A DNA stretch of 64,000 bases. It comes from Paenibacillus kribbensis. GTDB taxonomy: Bacteria > Bacillota > Bacilli > Paenibacillales > Paenibacillaceae. The notes beneath the pieces were generated by a model, which ran no database searches, had not been told where the DNA came from, and saw nothing but the letters and a program-made list of their open reading frames with translations. The position numbers and the translations under genes are program-made. The stretch spans positions 372,001 through 436,000 of the forward strand of contig NZ_CP020028.1 in the NCBI RefSeq assembly GCF_002240415.1, read 5' to 3'. This document shows positions 16,093 through 24,279 of this stretch, piece by piece; positions within the stretch are counted from its first letter, which is position 1, and each line of letters starts with the position of its first letter.

Positions 16093-17256
16093 GTGGAAAC
16101 GACTCCGGCATGGAAAGACCGATTCAAAAAGTTCTTTTTGAACAACAAGTTTGTGTTATTCCTGCTGGTATTGCTGCTCATCGGCTTGAATATCCTGGTG
16201 CTCACCAAAATTTCATACATTTTTACCCCTGTCATGGTGCTGCTGAAAACGATCATTCTTCCCGTCATTTTGTCCGGCGTGCTGTACTATCTGTTCAATC
16301 CACTGATTGATGTACTGGAGCGCAATAAGGTAAAGCGAATCTACTCCATTATTGTGCTGTATTTGCTCATCATAGGGATTATTGCTGTTGTGATTACATC
16401 GGTGATACCTGTGATCCGTGATCAAATACAGGGCCTTATCCAAAATGTGCCTGCATATAGCCAGCAAGTACAAGTGCAGTTTGAAAAATTAATTGGCAGT
16501 GACTTTGTGAACCAGTTCCTGAACACGGTTCAAATCAATCCGTCTGAACTGGCCTCCAAAGCTTCTGAAAAGTTATCTGCCTTCATTAATAATGCCTGGA
16601 CAGGTGTAGGGAACTTTGTAGGAGTAGTCACGGAAACCGTGCTTGCGATTGCTACGGTTCCATTTATTTTGTTCTATTTGCTGAAAGATGGACGCAAGCT
16701 GCCACAGTCGGTCCTGAAGATGTTCCCGCCAATGTTTCGTAAAGAGACAGATCGCATTATGACCGAAATGAACCATCAGGTCAGCTCGTATATTCGTGGA
16801 CAAATTATTGTTAGCTTCTGTATCGGGGCGCTGCTGTATATCGGTTATCTGATCATTGGGCTGGACTACTCTCTGACGCTGGCAGTCATTGCATCCTTTA
16901 CGAGCGTTGTTCCCTACTTGGGGCCTGTAATTGCCATTACGCCTGCATTAATTGTAGCTCTGGTCACCTCTCCGGTAATGCTGCTCAAGATGGTTATTGT
17001 ATGGACGGTTGTTCAGCTCGTTGAAGGTAAATTTATTTCTCCGCAAATTATGGGCAAATCTCTTCGAGTACATCCGATCACGATCATCTTTGTTATTTTG
17101 ACAGCAGGCAATTTGTTTGGCATAGTAGGGATCATTCTGGCGGTTCCAGGCTATGCGGTCTTGAAAGTAATCGTTACACATCTGTTCAGTTTCTTTAAAA
17201 AGCGCTCGCATCTTTATGAAGCAGATCAAGTGAAGTCGAGTCTCTACGAAAAGTAG
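16093..17256 (+). CDS. AI-2E (TerC/PerM-like) family transporter
   Basis: GTG start with AGAAGGAG eight bases upstream; an ATG two bases earlier is out of frame. The 387-residue protein has the AI-2E family layout: two N-terminal membrane segments, a periplasmic-facing loop, then a cluster of segments with [20 protein letters not shown] and the conserved [20 protein letters not shown]. The end carries a signature-like [20 protein letters not shown]. Members include Na+/H+ antiporters and the disputed AI-2 exporter TqsA; the substrate is not predictable. Free-standing gene. Confidence 0.9.
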   Translation: METTPAWKDRFKKFFLNNKFVLFLLVLLLIGLNILVLTKISYIFTPVMVLLKTIILPVILSGVLYYLFNPLIDVLERNKVKRIYSIIVLYLLIIGIIAVVITSVIPVIRDQIQGLIQNVPAYSQQVQVQFEKLIGSDFVNQFLNTVQINPSELASKASEKLSAFINNAWTGVGNFVGVVTETVLAIATVPFILFYLLKDGRKLPQSVLKMFPPMFRKETDRIMTEMNHQVSSYIRGQIIVSFCIGALLYIGYLIIGLDYSLTLAVIASFTSVVPYLGPVIAITPALIVALVTSPVMLLKMVIVWTVVQLVEGKFISPQIMGKSLRVHPITIIFVILTAGNLFGIVGIILAVPGYAVLKVIVTHLFSFFKKRSHLYEADQVKSSLYEK

Positions 17257-17315
17257 ATATTTCCAATTTTTAGTCCAAAATATATTTTGCGGTATGAAAT
17301 CGATGTTGATCCCTC

Positions 17316-17345
17316 TTGGGTAACTGTGGCTTCGCGTGCTATAAT
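17316..17345 (+). promoter_or_regulatory. Promoter of the LLM oxidoreductase gene
   Basis: TTGGGT-N18-TATAAT ends 41 bp before the chosen start at 17387. Confidence 0.6.
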
Positions 17346-17386
17346 TAATGCCTATTCTTATTCCACAACAGAAAGGTCAGACTTTT

Positions 17387-18406
17387 ATGATAAAACTCAG
17401 CATTCTTGACCAATCTCCGGTATCGGAAGGCATGACGCATGCGCAAGCATTACAAAAGACCGCTGAGCTTGCTATAGAGGCGGAGCGCTTGGGTTATCAT
17501 CGCTTTTGGGTGTCAGAGCACCATGCTGCCTCTAATCTTGCTGGCTCCAGCCCGGAGGTATTGATCTCGCATCTGGCCGCTCGTACCCGGACGATTCGAG
17601 TGGGATCGGGCGGTGTGATGCTACCGCATTACAGTGCTTATAAAGTAGCGGAAAATTTTCGGGTACTGGAGGGCCTGTATCCGGGACGCATTGATTTGGG
17701 TCTCGGACGAGCGCCGGGAGGGATGCCGATTGCTACCAGAGCCTTGCAGGAAGGAAAAATGAGGGGCGGCGTTGATCTGTACCCTGAGCAGTTGGATGAT
17801 CTGCTAGCCTATTTGCATGACAGCACAGGCAACCAGCATCGCTTTGGCTCTTTACAAGCGATGCCACTCGTAGAGACAGCACCGGAAATGTGGCTGCTTG
17901 GCTCCAGCGGTGATAGTGCAGGTCTGGCCGCCGAGCGTGGCGTGGGCTTTGCGTTTGCCCAGTTTATTAACGGGGAAGGCGGCACCGGAGCTATGAAGGG
18001 ATATCAGGAGAGCTTCCAGCCTTCCCGGCATAGTGACCAGCCGCGTTCACTTGTCGCTATATTTGCGATCTGTGCGGATACGGAAGAGGAAGCGAACCGT
18101 TTGGCTTCCAGCATGGACTTGTCCCTGGTGCTGCTGGAGCAGGGCATGCGCTCGGCTGGAACACCTTCCGTCGAAAAGGCCTTGGTGTATCCATATACCC
18201 CATATGATCGGATGCGTATTCGCGAAAATCGCAAGCGTATGGTGGTTGGTTCGCCCGATCAGGTAAAGCGTCAAATTGAGCAATTAAGCAAGGACTATCA
18301 TGCACAAGAGGTCATGGTCGCGAGCATCATTCACGATTTTGACGCCAAGCTGAAGTCGATACGTCTTATGGCTGAAGCATTTGGGCTGTCTTCTGTACAG
18401 TCTTGA
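17387..18406 (+). CDS. LLM-class flavin-dependent oxidoreductase (luciferase-like)
   Basis: Start at ATG 17387 (AAAGG ten bases upstream), which aligns with the family N-terminus IKLSILDQSPVSEGMTHAQA; an ATG 39 bp upstream lies at the promoter and is rejected. The 339-residue TIM barrel keeps HRFWVSEHHAASNLAGSSPE, VGSGGVMLPHYSAYKVAENF and DLGLGRAPGG, which are the MsnO8-like LLM subgroup signatures. Such enzymes use FMNH2 or F420 and O2; in Bacillota FMN is expected. Substrate unknown. Monocistronic, ending at a terminator that also bounds the next island. Confidence 0.92.
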   Translation: MIKLSILDQSPVSEGMTHAQALQKTAELAIEAERLGYHRFWVSEHHAASNLAGSSPEVLISHLAARTRTIRVGSGGVMLPHYSAYKVAENFRVLEGLYPGRIDLGLGRAPGGMPIATRALQEGKMRGGVDLYPEQLDDLLAYLHDSTGNQHRFGSLQAMPLVETAPEMWLLGSSGDSAGLAAERGVGFAFAQFINGEGGTGAMKGYQESFQPSRHSDQPRSLVAIFAICADTEEEANRLASSMDLSLVLLEQGMRSAGTPSVEKALVYPYTPYDRMRIRENRKRMVVGSPDQVKRQIEQLSKDYHAQEVMVASIIHDFDAKLKSIRLMAEAFGLSSVQS

Positions 18407-18472
18407 TGCCATTAGGCGGGAGCCGGAGAGAACTGGGGCTCTATATAAAACTTCAGGGGAAATAAAGTAAAA

Positions 18473-18503
18473 GAGAGCCGTTGCGACCAGCACGGCTTCT
18501 TTG
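18473..18503. terminator. Terminator after the LLM gene; left copy of the island-flanking repeat
   Basis: Stem AGCCGT / ACGGCT with a GACCAGC-containing loop, followed by TCTTTG. The 27-bp core GAGCCGTTGCGAYCAGCRCG plus GCTYCT recurs at 19574-19600 with only about four differences. Confidence 0.75.
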
Positions 18504-18573
18504 CATTTGGAAGTATACGTATAAAAAATGATAAAAACAGGTAATAAACAAGTTAGGAATATAGAGGTAAAAT

Positions 18574-18810
18574 TTATTTATTCCTTCTATTGGCCAAAAA
18601 CACTAAAAAATACAAAAATCCAAAAATAAGACTTACTAGAAATGAGGTTGATAATGCACCAAAAATAAAATCAGATGCAGGTAACGTAAAGAACTTAGTT
18701 GTACCATTCACTGTAGATGAGTGTGTTGGGCCTTTGATGAAGGAATAATATATACCTACCACAAATCCGTACGACAAATACTTAATTAGTTTTTTTTCGA
18801 ATTTACTCAT
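18574..18810 (-). CDS. Small membrane protein, 78 residues
   Basis: ATG 18810 with AGGGTGG eight bases upstream. Two hydrophobic segments are visible (about 10-25 and 46-70), with a short polar loop between them and a basic C-terminus (ANRRNK). It is AT-rich and diverges from a secreted protein gene, with only 49 bp between the start codons. No family recognised. The pairing with a secreted beta-rich protein makes an immunity role possible, but nothing in the sequence proves it. Confidence 0.65.
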   Translation of the reverse strand: MSKFEKKLIKYLSYGFVVGIYYSFIKGPTHSSTVNGTTKFFTLPASDFIFGALSTSFLVSLIFGFLYFLVFLANRRNK

Positions 18811-18859
18811 AATGACAACCACCCTAAAATTATTTTTGGAAAAGGAGAATTAAGAAAAT

Positions 18860-19543
18860 ATGAAACCATTCAAAGTAATGACAAAAACCGCAATATTGGC
18901 AGCAATGACTGCGCTATTACTCCCATACGGTGCCCTTGCTTCTGCAAGTGAAGCACCAAATCCGTTATCTTCTAGTATACAAGCCGAAATAGGGAACTGG
19001 GAAAAAACGGACGAAATAACATCTACCCATGGGCAAGTATACAAATATACAGGCTCAAGTAGTAATGTTGGGGAGGATGTTTATTACTATTATGTCAATT
19101 ATGATAATCTAACGCAAGAAAAAGGTAAAAAAGATATTGTTAGCCCACAGTCATGGGGGATTGGTCCAATCGTTAAAACTAACGAAAATAAAGGTTATTG
19201 GGTTGATACTAATAATGCACTTCGTGTAAGTACTTATTATGGACCTGGCGATGCAAAACTTACAGTATCATCTTCAATCACAGCCCAAGTAGAGGGATCG
19301 ATTTCGGGTTCTGCTGAAGCAATAGAAGCCAGCATGGGATTTAGTCTGAGTCAGGGTTTTTCGCTATCTGATGAATACTCTGTGAAAGTTCCTAAGGGAG
19401 AAAGATGGGTTATTAGTGCTTTTCCACGATACGAGAAACATAGACTAGGAGTTTATGATCCATACCCGTGGGGGGATTCCTTCTTAGGTTATGTGATGGT
19501 GTCTAAACCTGTTGGGGTTGCCTTTAGAGTTGATAAACATTAA
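18860..19543 (+). CDS. Secreted beta-rich protein, possible pore-former
   Basis: A 227-residue protein with a classical signal peptide (MTKTAILAAMTALLLPYGAL, cleavage near ASA/SEA). Residues about 125-180 alternate small polar and hydrophobic residues and are rich in Ser/Thr (LTVSSSITAQVEGSISGSAE), like the membrane-inserting hairpins of aerolysin-type toxins. A Pro/Lys/Gly stretch (VKVPKGERWVISAFPRYEKH) follows. No cysteine in the mature part. AT-rich and flanked by near-identical terminators together with the divergent small membrane protein. I do not recognise a named family; the toxin idea is inference. ATG start with AAAGGAG upstream. Confidence 0.7.
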   Translation: MKPFKVMTKTAILAAMTALLLPYGALASASEAPNPLSSSIQAEIGNWEKTDEITSTHGQVYKYTGSSSNVGEDVYYYYVNYDNLTQEKGKKDIVSPQSWGIGPIVKTNENKGYWVDTNNALRVSTYYGPGDAKLTVSSSITAQVEGSISGSAEAIEASMGFSLSQGFSLSDEYSVKVPKGERWVISAFPRYEKHRLGVYDPYPWGDSFLGYVMVSKPVGVAFRVDKH

Positions 19544-19571
19544 TTATTAGATTAGATGTATTGAAATAAAG

Positions 19572-19605
19572 CAGGAGCCGTTGCGATCAGCGCGGCTCCT
19601 GTTTT
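19572..19605 (+). terminator. Terminator after the secreted protein gene; right copy of the flanking repeat
   Basis: A 9-bp stem CAGGAGCCG / CGGCTCCTG around TTGCGATCAGCG, followed by TTTT. It is nearly the same sequence as the terminator at 18473-18503. Confidence 0.88.
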
Positions 19606-19739
19606 ATGACGAAAGCTCTTAAAAGGACAATTAAGGAGAAGTGAGGTGCCAAAGTACATTCTTCATTGGGTGATTAGTCAAATAGGCCTTTAAACATGCA
19701 ACATATTCAGGATGCAGATTTGAGTATTGGAGTTAAATT
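19606..19739. other. Non-coding stretch right of the island
   Basis: No gene or clear control element was seen between the island terminator and the short reading frame at 19740. Confidence 0.4.
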
Positions 19740-19889
19740 ATGAGGAAATTGGTTTTAACTGAAAGATGTAACCTCAAATTCACTTATTTTAAGGGCATAT
19801 TTAGTGATCTGAATCGTATGTTAAAGGGAATATGCCACTTAACACTTGATAATGATTATCAATATCTTTATTATATAAAGATAGAATGA
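19740..19889 (+). pseudogene. 49-codon frame resembling a radical-SAM N-terminus with lost cysteines
   Basis: ATG 19740 has GGAG seven bases upstream. The product starts MRKLVLTERCNLKFTYFKGI, which resembles the LTERCNLxCxYC motif at the start of radical-SAM proteins, but the second and third cluster cysteines are Phe (TTC, TTT; one base from TGC/TGT). After about 30 residues the resemblance ends, and the frame runs through the Fur box and promoter of the next gene. It is most likely a decayed fragment; a real small protein is less likely. Confidence 0.35.
19846..19874 (+). promoter_or_regulatory. Fur-regulated promoter of the siderophore ATPase operon
   Basis: TTGATA (19846-19851), 17-bp spacer, TATTAT (19869-19874). 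The perfect 7-1-7 Fur box TGATAATGATTATCA occupies 19847-19861, covering the -35 and most of the spacer, so Fur-Fe2+ should block the polymerase. The predicted leader is about 75 nt. Confidence 0.9.
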
Positions 19890-19956
19890 AGTTTTGATGA
19901 ATGTCGTGCGTTAAGCCCGTGGCTATATATTGGATAAGGGAAAGGGATGATTCCAA

Positions 19957-20850
19957 ATGTTTCGTCTGAAAACGGCAAATCTGGATATTGCTTATGAAGA
20001 TCGGTTGATTGTAGAGGATCTGAACGTGGAAATACCGCAAGGGAAAATCACCGCATTGGTGGGCGCAAATGGCTCCGGCAAGTCCACTATTCTGAAAACG
20101 ATGGCTCGCATCATGAATCCTAAAGGCGGTAGTGTTCTGCTTGACGGTAAATCCATTCATAAGCAATCCACCCGGGAGGTGGCTAAGCAGTTGGCTATTT
20201 TGCCGCAAAATCCGACTGCACCGGAAGGATTGACCGTGACGGAACTGGTATCTTACGGACGTTTTCCCTATCAAAAAGGTTTTGGCTCCATGAAAGCCGA
20301 CGACCGCAAAATGGTAGAGTGGGCGATTCAGGTAACGGGAATGAGCGAGTTCCACGACCGCCCGATTGATCAGCTTTCCGGCGGTCAGCGTCAGCGTGCA
20401 TGGATTGCTATGGCACTCGCGCAGGATACGGATATTTTATTTCTCGATGAGCCGACTACGTTTTTAGATATGGCGCATCAACTGGAAGTGCTGCATTTGC
20501 TAGAGTATTTGAATACTTCGGCAGAACGCACCATTGTTATGGTCGTTCATGATTTGAACCATGCGGCCCGGTATGCTCAGCATATGATTGCGATCAAAAA
20601 AGGGAAGGCCGAGGCGGTAGGAGCTCCAACCGAGGTTATGTCCCCAGATGTGCTGCGTGAGGTATTTGGCATTGAAGCGGATATCGTAACAGACCCCCGT
20701 ACGGGTGTACCGCTCTGTCTTCCGTATGCTCTGGCTGGACAGCCAACGGTAAGCCAGGCTGTGAAGGACATGAATTTGGAAGAGAAGCAGTCGGCGGGTT
20801 CTGTTGGAGAGCGACGTGAAGCTAGACCAAAGGTTGCAGCAAGAGGCTAA
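19957..20850 (+). CDS. Iron-siderophore ABC transporter ATP-binding protein (FecE/FhuC/YusV type)
   Basis: A 297-residue ABC ATPase: Walker A GANGSGKST (about 36-44), Q-loop ILPQNPTAPEG, signature LSGGQRQR (about 140), Walker B ILFLDEP and switch-His in VVHDLNHAARYAQHM. These are typical of FepC/FhuC proteins. A C-terminal extension of about 40 residues (after LAGQPTV) is longer than usual. No permease or binding protein gene is adjacent; in B. subtilis YusV is likewise a lone ATPase shared by several siderophore uptake systems. A perfect Fur box controls it, and a FhuF-like gene follows after 12 bp. Confidence 0.93.
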   Translation: MFRLKTANLDIAYEDRLIVEDLNVEIPQGKITALVGANGSGKSTILKTMARIMNPKGGSVLLDGKSIHKQSTREVAKQLAILPQNPTAPEGLTVTELVSYGRFPYQKGFGSMKADDRKMVEWAIQVTGMSEFHDRPIDQLSGGQRQRAWIAMALAQDTDILFLDEPTTFLDMAHQLEVLHLLEYLNTSAERTIVMVVHDLNHAARYAQHMIAIKKGKAEAVGAPTEVMSPDVLREVFGIEADIVTDPRTGVPLCLPYALAGQPTVSQAVKDMNLEEKQSAGSVGERREARPKVAARG

Positions 20851-20862
20851 AGGGGACACAAG

Positions 20863-21666
20863 ATGAGACCACTGGATTACGATCAGCTGGAGCAATTGGC
20901 GAAAATAGTGACAGACACGCCGGCAGATGCAGTGTATTCCGGGCCAGTGGCAGAATGGCTTGAACCGGAGAAGGCTCGTTCAGTATTGGAGTATTATGGT
21001 GAGCTTCTGCAAGCTGAAGACCTTTTGACCGCAGCTGTGTATTTGGTGAACCAGTTGCGTGGTCTTGTGTTTGCCCAGCATTTTATGGTGTCCTTGTGTG
21101 AACGTAGGCTAGATCTGTCCATTTCCAATCTCAGAATCCATATTTGTTGTGAAGGAAATTCCCCTTCTATTAGCTTGCAGGTCATCGACCCAACAGAGCT
21201 GGATAATGCGCGACAGGACGGAGAGAAACATTCATCCGAACAAGCGCAGCAAGCGCTTCGTGACTTTTACAGCTTGCAGCTGCGGCCCATATTGGAGGCA
21301 TTGGCTGCGGCAGGAGGCGTATCCATGGGACAGATGTGGGGACAAATTCCGTTGACTTTGTTGTATTTTAAGGACAGAATACAGCCCATGTTGACCGATT
21401 CGCAGGATGTGAAGCGTTTTGAACAAGATTTTGATTATGTGACGCGGGAGCTGGAGGGAGAGGTATTCGGACGTAAAAGAAACCCGTTTACCGTTCGTCT
21501 CGTTGAACTGGACAATCCTTACCGCCCCGGTGAAAATACGTACATGAAACCGTCCTGCTGCCAATATTACAAGACAGGTGGAGGCCAGCGGTATTGTTAT
21601 GCTTGTCCAAGAATGTCGGCTTCGGAGCGTGAAGAGCGTAGACGCGAAGTGTTGACATCACGGTAA
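20863..21666 (+). CDS. FhuF-like siderophore-iron reductase (2Fe-2S)
   Basis: A 267-residue protein whose C-terminus has the FhuF-type cluster motif CC-x11-C-x2-C (KPSCCQYYKTGGG...CYACP, residues about 231-248). The upstream region resembles the IucA/IucC-FhuF reductase domain. In the family this [2Fe-2S] protein reduces ferric iron from imported hydroxamate siderophores in the cytoplasm. It lies 12 bp after the siderophore ATPase and shares its Fur promoter, so import and iron release are made together. The Cys spacing is one residue longer than the C-C-x10-C-x2-C given for E. coli FhuF. Confidence 0.85.
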   Translation: MRPLDYDQLEQLAKIVTDTPADAVYSGPVAEWLEPEKARSVLEYYGELLQAEDLLTAAVYLVNQLRGLVFAQHFMVSLCERRLDLSISNLRIHICCEGNSPSISLQVIDPTELDNARQDGEKHSSEQAQQALRDFYSLQLRPILEALAAAGGVSMGQMWGQIPLTLLYFKDRIQPMLTDSQDVKRFEQDFDYVTRELEGEVFGRKRNPFTVRLVELDNPYRPGENTYMKPSCCQYYKTGGGQRYCYACPRMSASEREERRREVLTSR

Positions 21667-21758
21667 GCCCTATGAGGATAGGATGTTGGCATGTCCGTTA
21701 CGTTTTGGGTAAAATAGGTTATGAAACCTAAACCACGCGATACTAAGGAGGATGCTGT

Positions 21759-22235
21759 ATGTCTGTCTATTCTCATCATGCCGTTACACCAGCGAATCAG
21801 GAGGTTCCTTTGGACACCTACACCGGCAAGGTGCTGGTTATTGCGAATACTGCCAGCAAATGCGGACTTACTCCGCAATATGGGGAGCTGCAAAAGCTTT
21901 ATGACGAATATAAAGATCAGGGCTTGGTTGTATTAGGCTTCCCTTGTAACCAATTTGGCGGTCAGGAGCCGGGCAGCAGCGAGGAAGCGGCTGAATTTTG
22001 CCAACTGAATTACGGAGTTACGTTTCCGGTATTCGCCAAAGTGGATGTCAACGGTCCAGATACAGCGCCTCTGTTTGAATATTTGAAGAAGCAGCAGCCT
22101 GGAGAGCAGGAAGATGGTACGATTCAATGGAATTTTACGAAATTCATAGTGAACCGTGAGGGCGTGCCTGTGGCCCGGTTTGAGCCTAAGGAATCACCAG
22201 AGGCCATGAAGACGGTCATTGAGCAATTGCTATGA
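21759..22235 (+). CDS. gpx: Glutathione peroxidase-family thiol peroxidase
   Basis: A 158-residue Gpx (BsaA-like). The peroxidatic Cys is in NTASKCGLTPQY (about residue 36), with Gln in LGFPCNQFGGQEPGS and Trp in IQWNFTKFIV completing the catalytic triad. Cys replaces selenocysteine; a second Cys in FPCNQF and one in AEFCQLNYGV may serve as the resolving residue with thioredoxin. It reduces H2O2 or lipid peroxides in the cytoplasm. ATG with AAGGAGG nearby. Ends at its own terminator. It follows the iron operon by 92 bp, with no obvious separate promoter. Confidence 0.95.
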   Translation: MSVYSHHAVTPANQEVPLDTYTGKVLVIANTASKCGLTPQYGELQKLYDEYKDQGLVVLGFPCNQFGGQEPGSSEEAAEFCQLNYGVTFPVFAKVDVNGPDTAPLFEYLKKQQPGEQEDGTIQWNFTKFIVNREGVPVARFEPKESPEAMKTVIEQLL

Positions 22236-22266
22236 TAGCTTTGCTTTAATTCCAAAGTATATGTCT

Positions 22267-22316
22267 AAAAAAAGGGTCTGATTTCCGGCATTTCTCCGGG
22301 AAACGGGCCTTTTTTT
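22267..22316 (+). terminator. Terminator after gpx
   Basis: Outer pairing AAAAAAAGG / CCTTTTTTT and inner pairing TTTCCGG / CCGGGAAA around CATTTCT, ending in a T-run. Confidence 0.88.
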
Positions 22317-22494
22317 GCTGTCTGTATTTCACATTCGCTGGATGGCCGCTGCTTCTTTGAAAGTCTGGTTGAAGGGCATAATCAGAGTCATACAGGGAAA
22401 ACTACATGAAGCAAAAGAGACGTTTATCAAATGACAGGCTTTGTCTATCCTTGTTTTTTAATTGTGGACAAATTGTGAATATCATAAAAAGCTA

Positions 22495-22581
22495 TTGTAA
22501 TGTGAAAAAGATCACATTATAATGAGTGCATGAAGTGAAATAAATCACAAAAGGCAACCTGATAACGTGAAACAATTCACA
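22495..22581 (+). promoter_or_regulatory. nox promoter with three phased Rex/Fnr-type dyads
   Basis: TTGTAA (22495-22500), 17-bp spacer, TATAAT (22518-22523). Dyad 1, TGTGA-AAAAGA-TCACA (22501-22516), fills the spacer. Dyad 2, AGTGA-AATAAA-TCACA (22534-22549), and dyad 3, CGTGA-AACAAT-TCACA (22566-22581), follow downstream. Starts are 33 and 32 bp apart, about three helical turns. The half-site matches both Rex (NADH-sensing repressor) and Fnr/Crp consensus; the positions inside and downstream of the promoter favour repression. Confidence 0.8.
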
Positions 22582-22623
22582 ATAATTATACAATTATGCC
22601 CACACACCAAGGAGGAATTCAAC

Positions 22624-23985
22624 ATGAAAGTAGCAGTTATCGGATGTACACACGCAGGCACGGCAGCAATTGTCAACACAGCCAAATGTTATCCAGATGC
22701 CGAAATTACCGTTTACGAGCGCAATGATAATATTTCGTTTTTATCTTGTGGTATTGCACTGTATGTAGGTGGTGTCGTCAAGGATCCGCACGGATTGTTT
22801 TATTCATCCCCGGATCAGCTGGCTGACATGGGTGTAGTGACCAAGATGCTTCATGATGTGACGAGTGTAGATACAGCCAGCAAAACGCTGCGTGCACGTA
22901 ATCTCCAAACAGGTGAAGAATTTACGGACACATTTGATAAATTGATTGTGACGACAGGCTCTTGGCCTATTATTCCGAAGCTGGAAGGCATTGAGCTTGA
23001 TCATATTTTGCTCTGTAAAAACTATAATCATTCGAACGAAATTATTGAGAAAGCCAAGCACGTGCAGAACATCACAGTTGTCGGAGCCGGATACATCGGT
23101 GTTGAGCTGGTGGAAGCTTTCCAAATGAACGGTAAAAACGTAACGCTGATCGACAGCGCTGATCGTATATTGAATAAATATTTGGACCACGAGTATACAG
23201 ACCGGATTGAAAATTCTCTGAAAGAACACGGCATCAAGCTGGTACTGGGTGAAACCGTGAGTCGATTTGAGGGAACGAATGGCAAGGTGAGCAAAGTCGT
23301 GACCTCCCAAGGAGAATACGAAACAGAGCTTGTTATTCTCTGCATTGGCTTCCGTCCTCAAACAGACTTGCTCAAAGGTCAGGTGGATATGCTGCCGAAC
23401 GGTGCAATCATCGTGGACAATTATATGCAAAGCAGCTGCCCGGACGTGTTTGCAGCAGGCGACAGCTGTGCAATTCGCTACAACCCAACAGGCAAAACGG
23501 CTTATATCCCACTGGCGACGAACGCGGTTCGTATGGGTACGCTGGTGGCACGCAATCTGGTACAGCCGACAATTGCCTACATGGGAACTCAAGGAACCTC
23601 GGGTATTAAAATTTATGAAGACAATATTGCAGGAACGGGTCTGACGGAAGCGGCGGCAGTAGACGAAGGAATGAGTGTCGAGGCTGTAACCATTGAGGAC
23701 AGCTATCGCCCTGAATTTATGCCAACCTCTGAAAAGGTGCTGCTGAAAGTTGTATATGAGCGGGAGACACGGAGAATTGTTGGGGCTCAAATTATGTCGA
23801 AGGTGGATTTGACACAATCCATTAACACTCTATCTGTGGCCATTCAAAATCATATGACCATTGACCAACTGGCCTTTGTCGATTTCTTCTTCCAGCCGCA
23901 TTATAACAAGCCTTGGAATTTCCTGAATGCAGCCGGATTGCAAGCATTGCCTTCGCTAACTGAACGAAAACCAGTTACCGTATAA
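22624..23985 (+). CDS. nox: NADH oxidase / CoA-disulfide reductase family flavoenzyme
   Basis: ATG 22624 with AAGGAGG eight bases upstream (an earlier in-frame GTG lies within operator dyad 3 and is rejected). The 453-residue protein has KVAVIGCTHAGTAAIVNTAK (FAD site), the redox Cys in NISFLSCGIALYVGG (about residue 42), NAD site TVVGAGYIGVELVEAFQMNG, and FAD motif VFAAGDSCAI. A dimerisation domain starts near 330. The single active Cys (sulfenate) type includes water-forming NADH oxidases, which regenerate NAD+ with O2. That fits the Rex/Fnr-like dyads at its promoter. CoA-disulfide reductase activity cannot be excluded. Confidence 0.9.
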   Translation: MKVAVIGCTHAGTAAIVNTAKCYPDAEITVYERNDNISFLSCGIALYVGGVVKDPHGLFYSSPDQLADMGVVTKMLHDVTSVDTASKTLRARNLQTGEEFTDTFDKLIVTTGSWPIIPKLEGIELDHILLCKNYNHSNEIIEKAKHVQNITVVGAGYIGVELVEAFQMNGKNVTLIDSADRILNKYLDHEYTDRIENSLKEHGIKLVLGETVSRFEGTNGKVSKVVTSQGEYETELVILCIGFRPQTDLLKGQVDMLPNGAIIVDNYMQSSCPDVFAAGDSCAIRYNPTGKTAYIPLATNAVRMGTLVARNLVQPTIAYMGTQGTSGIKIYEDNIAGTGLTEAAAVDEGMSVEAVTIEDSYRPEFMPTSEKVLLKVVYERETRRIVGAQIMSKVDLTQSINTLSVAIQNHMTIDQLAFVDFFFQPHYNKPWNFLNAAGLQALPSLTERKPVTV

Positions 23986-23996
23986 TTCGATTTGTC

Positions 23997-24012
23997 TGTG
24001 ACATTGTTCATA
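23997..24012 (+). promoter_or_regulatory. Degenerate Rex/Fnr-type dyad upstream of the 33-codon gene
   Basis: TGTGA-CATTGT-TCATA differs from TGTGA-N6-TCACA at one position. It lies just after nox and 80 bp before the small membrane protein gene. Confidence 0.4.
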
Positions 24013-24091
24013 AGTTTGTCAACAATCTGCGACGTATGAACGAATCCTTATAGTACAATATAGAGAGCATAAGGATTAGGGGGAGTAGATA

Positions 24092-24193
24092 ATGGGTTTG
24101 TTTTATATCCTTTTTCTTGTAGTTGTGGCGGCAATCGGTCTCGGTGGAGTTCTTTGGTTCTTGGGAGCAGTTGAAAAGGAAGAATATAATTAA
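24092..24193 (+). CDS. 33-residue single-span membrane protein
   Basis: ATG 24092 with GGGGGAG six bases upstream. The product is a short hydrophobic helix (LFYILFLVVVAAIGLGGVLW) with an acidic tail ending EKEEYN. It is followed by a terminator and preceded by a degenerate redox dyad, so it looks like a real, separately controlled gene. It resembles, in size and layout only, small subunits such as CydS or CcoS-type proteins of respiratory oxidases; no oxidase genes are adjacent. Function unknown. Confidence 0.7.
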   Translation: MGLFYILFLVVVAAIGLGGVLWFLGAVEKEEYN

Positions 24194-24234
24194 TTATAAG
24201 TGCTTAGTGGCGCGGTAGACGCATTAATACACGA

Positions 24235-24268
24235 AAAACAGTCCTTGATCCAAGGGCTGTTTTTTTTA
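24235..24268 (+). terminator. Terminator after the 33-codon gene
   Basis: Stem AACAGTCCTTG / CAAGGGCTGTT (one G-T pair), loop ATC, then eight T. Confidence 0.9.
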
Positions 24269-24279
24269 ATAACCACAAA

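Noticed and set aside
22406..22522. 38-codon frame starting MKQKRRLSND upstream of nox
   Set aside because: It runs through the nox promoter and first dyad and has only a weak ribosome site; most likely chance.
22804..23817. 337-codon minus-strand frame opposite nox
   Set aside because: No ribosome site, Cys/His/Asn-rich composition, and nox is unmistakable on the plus strand.
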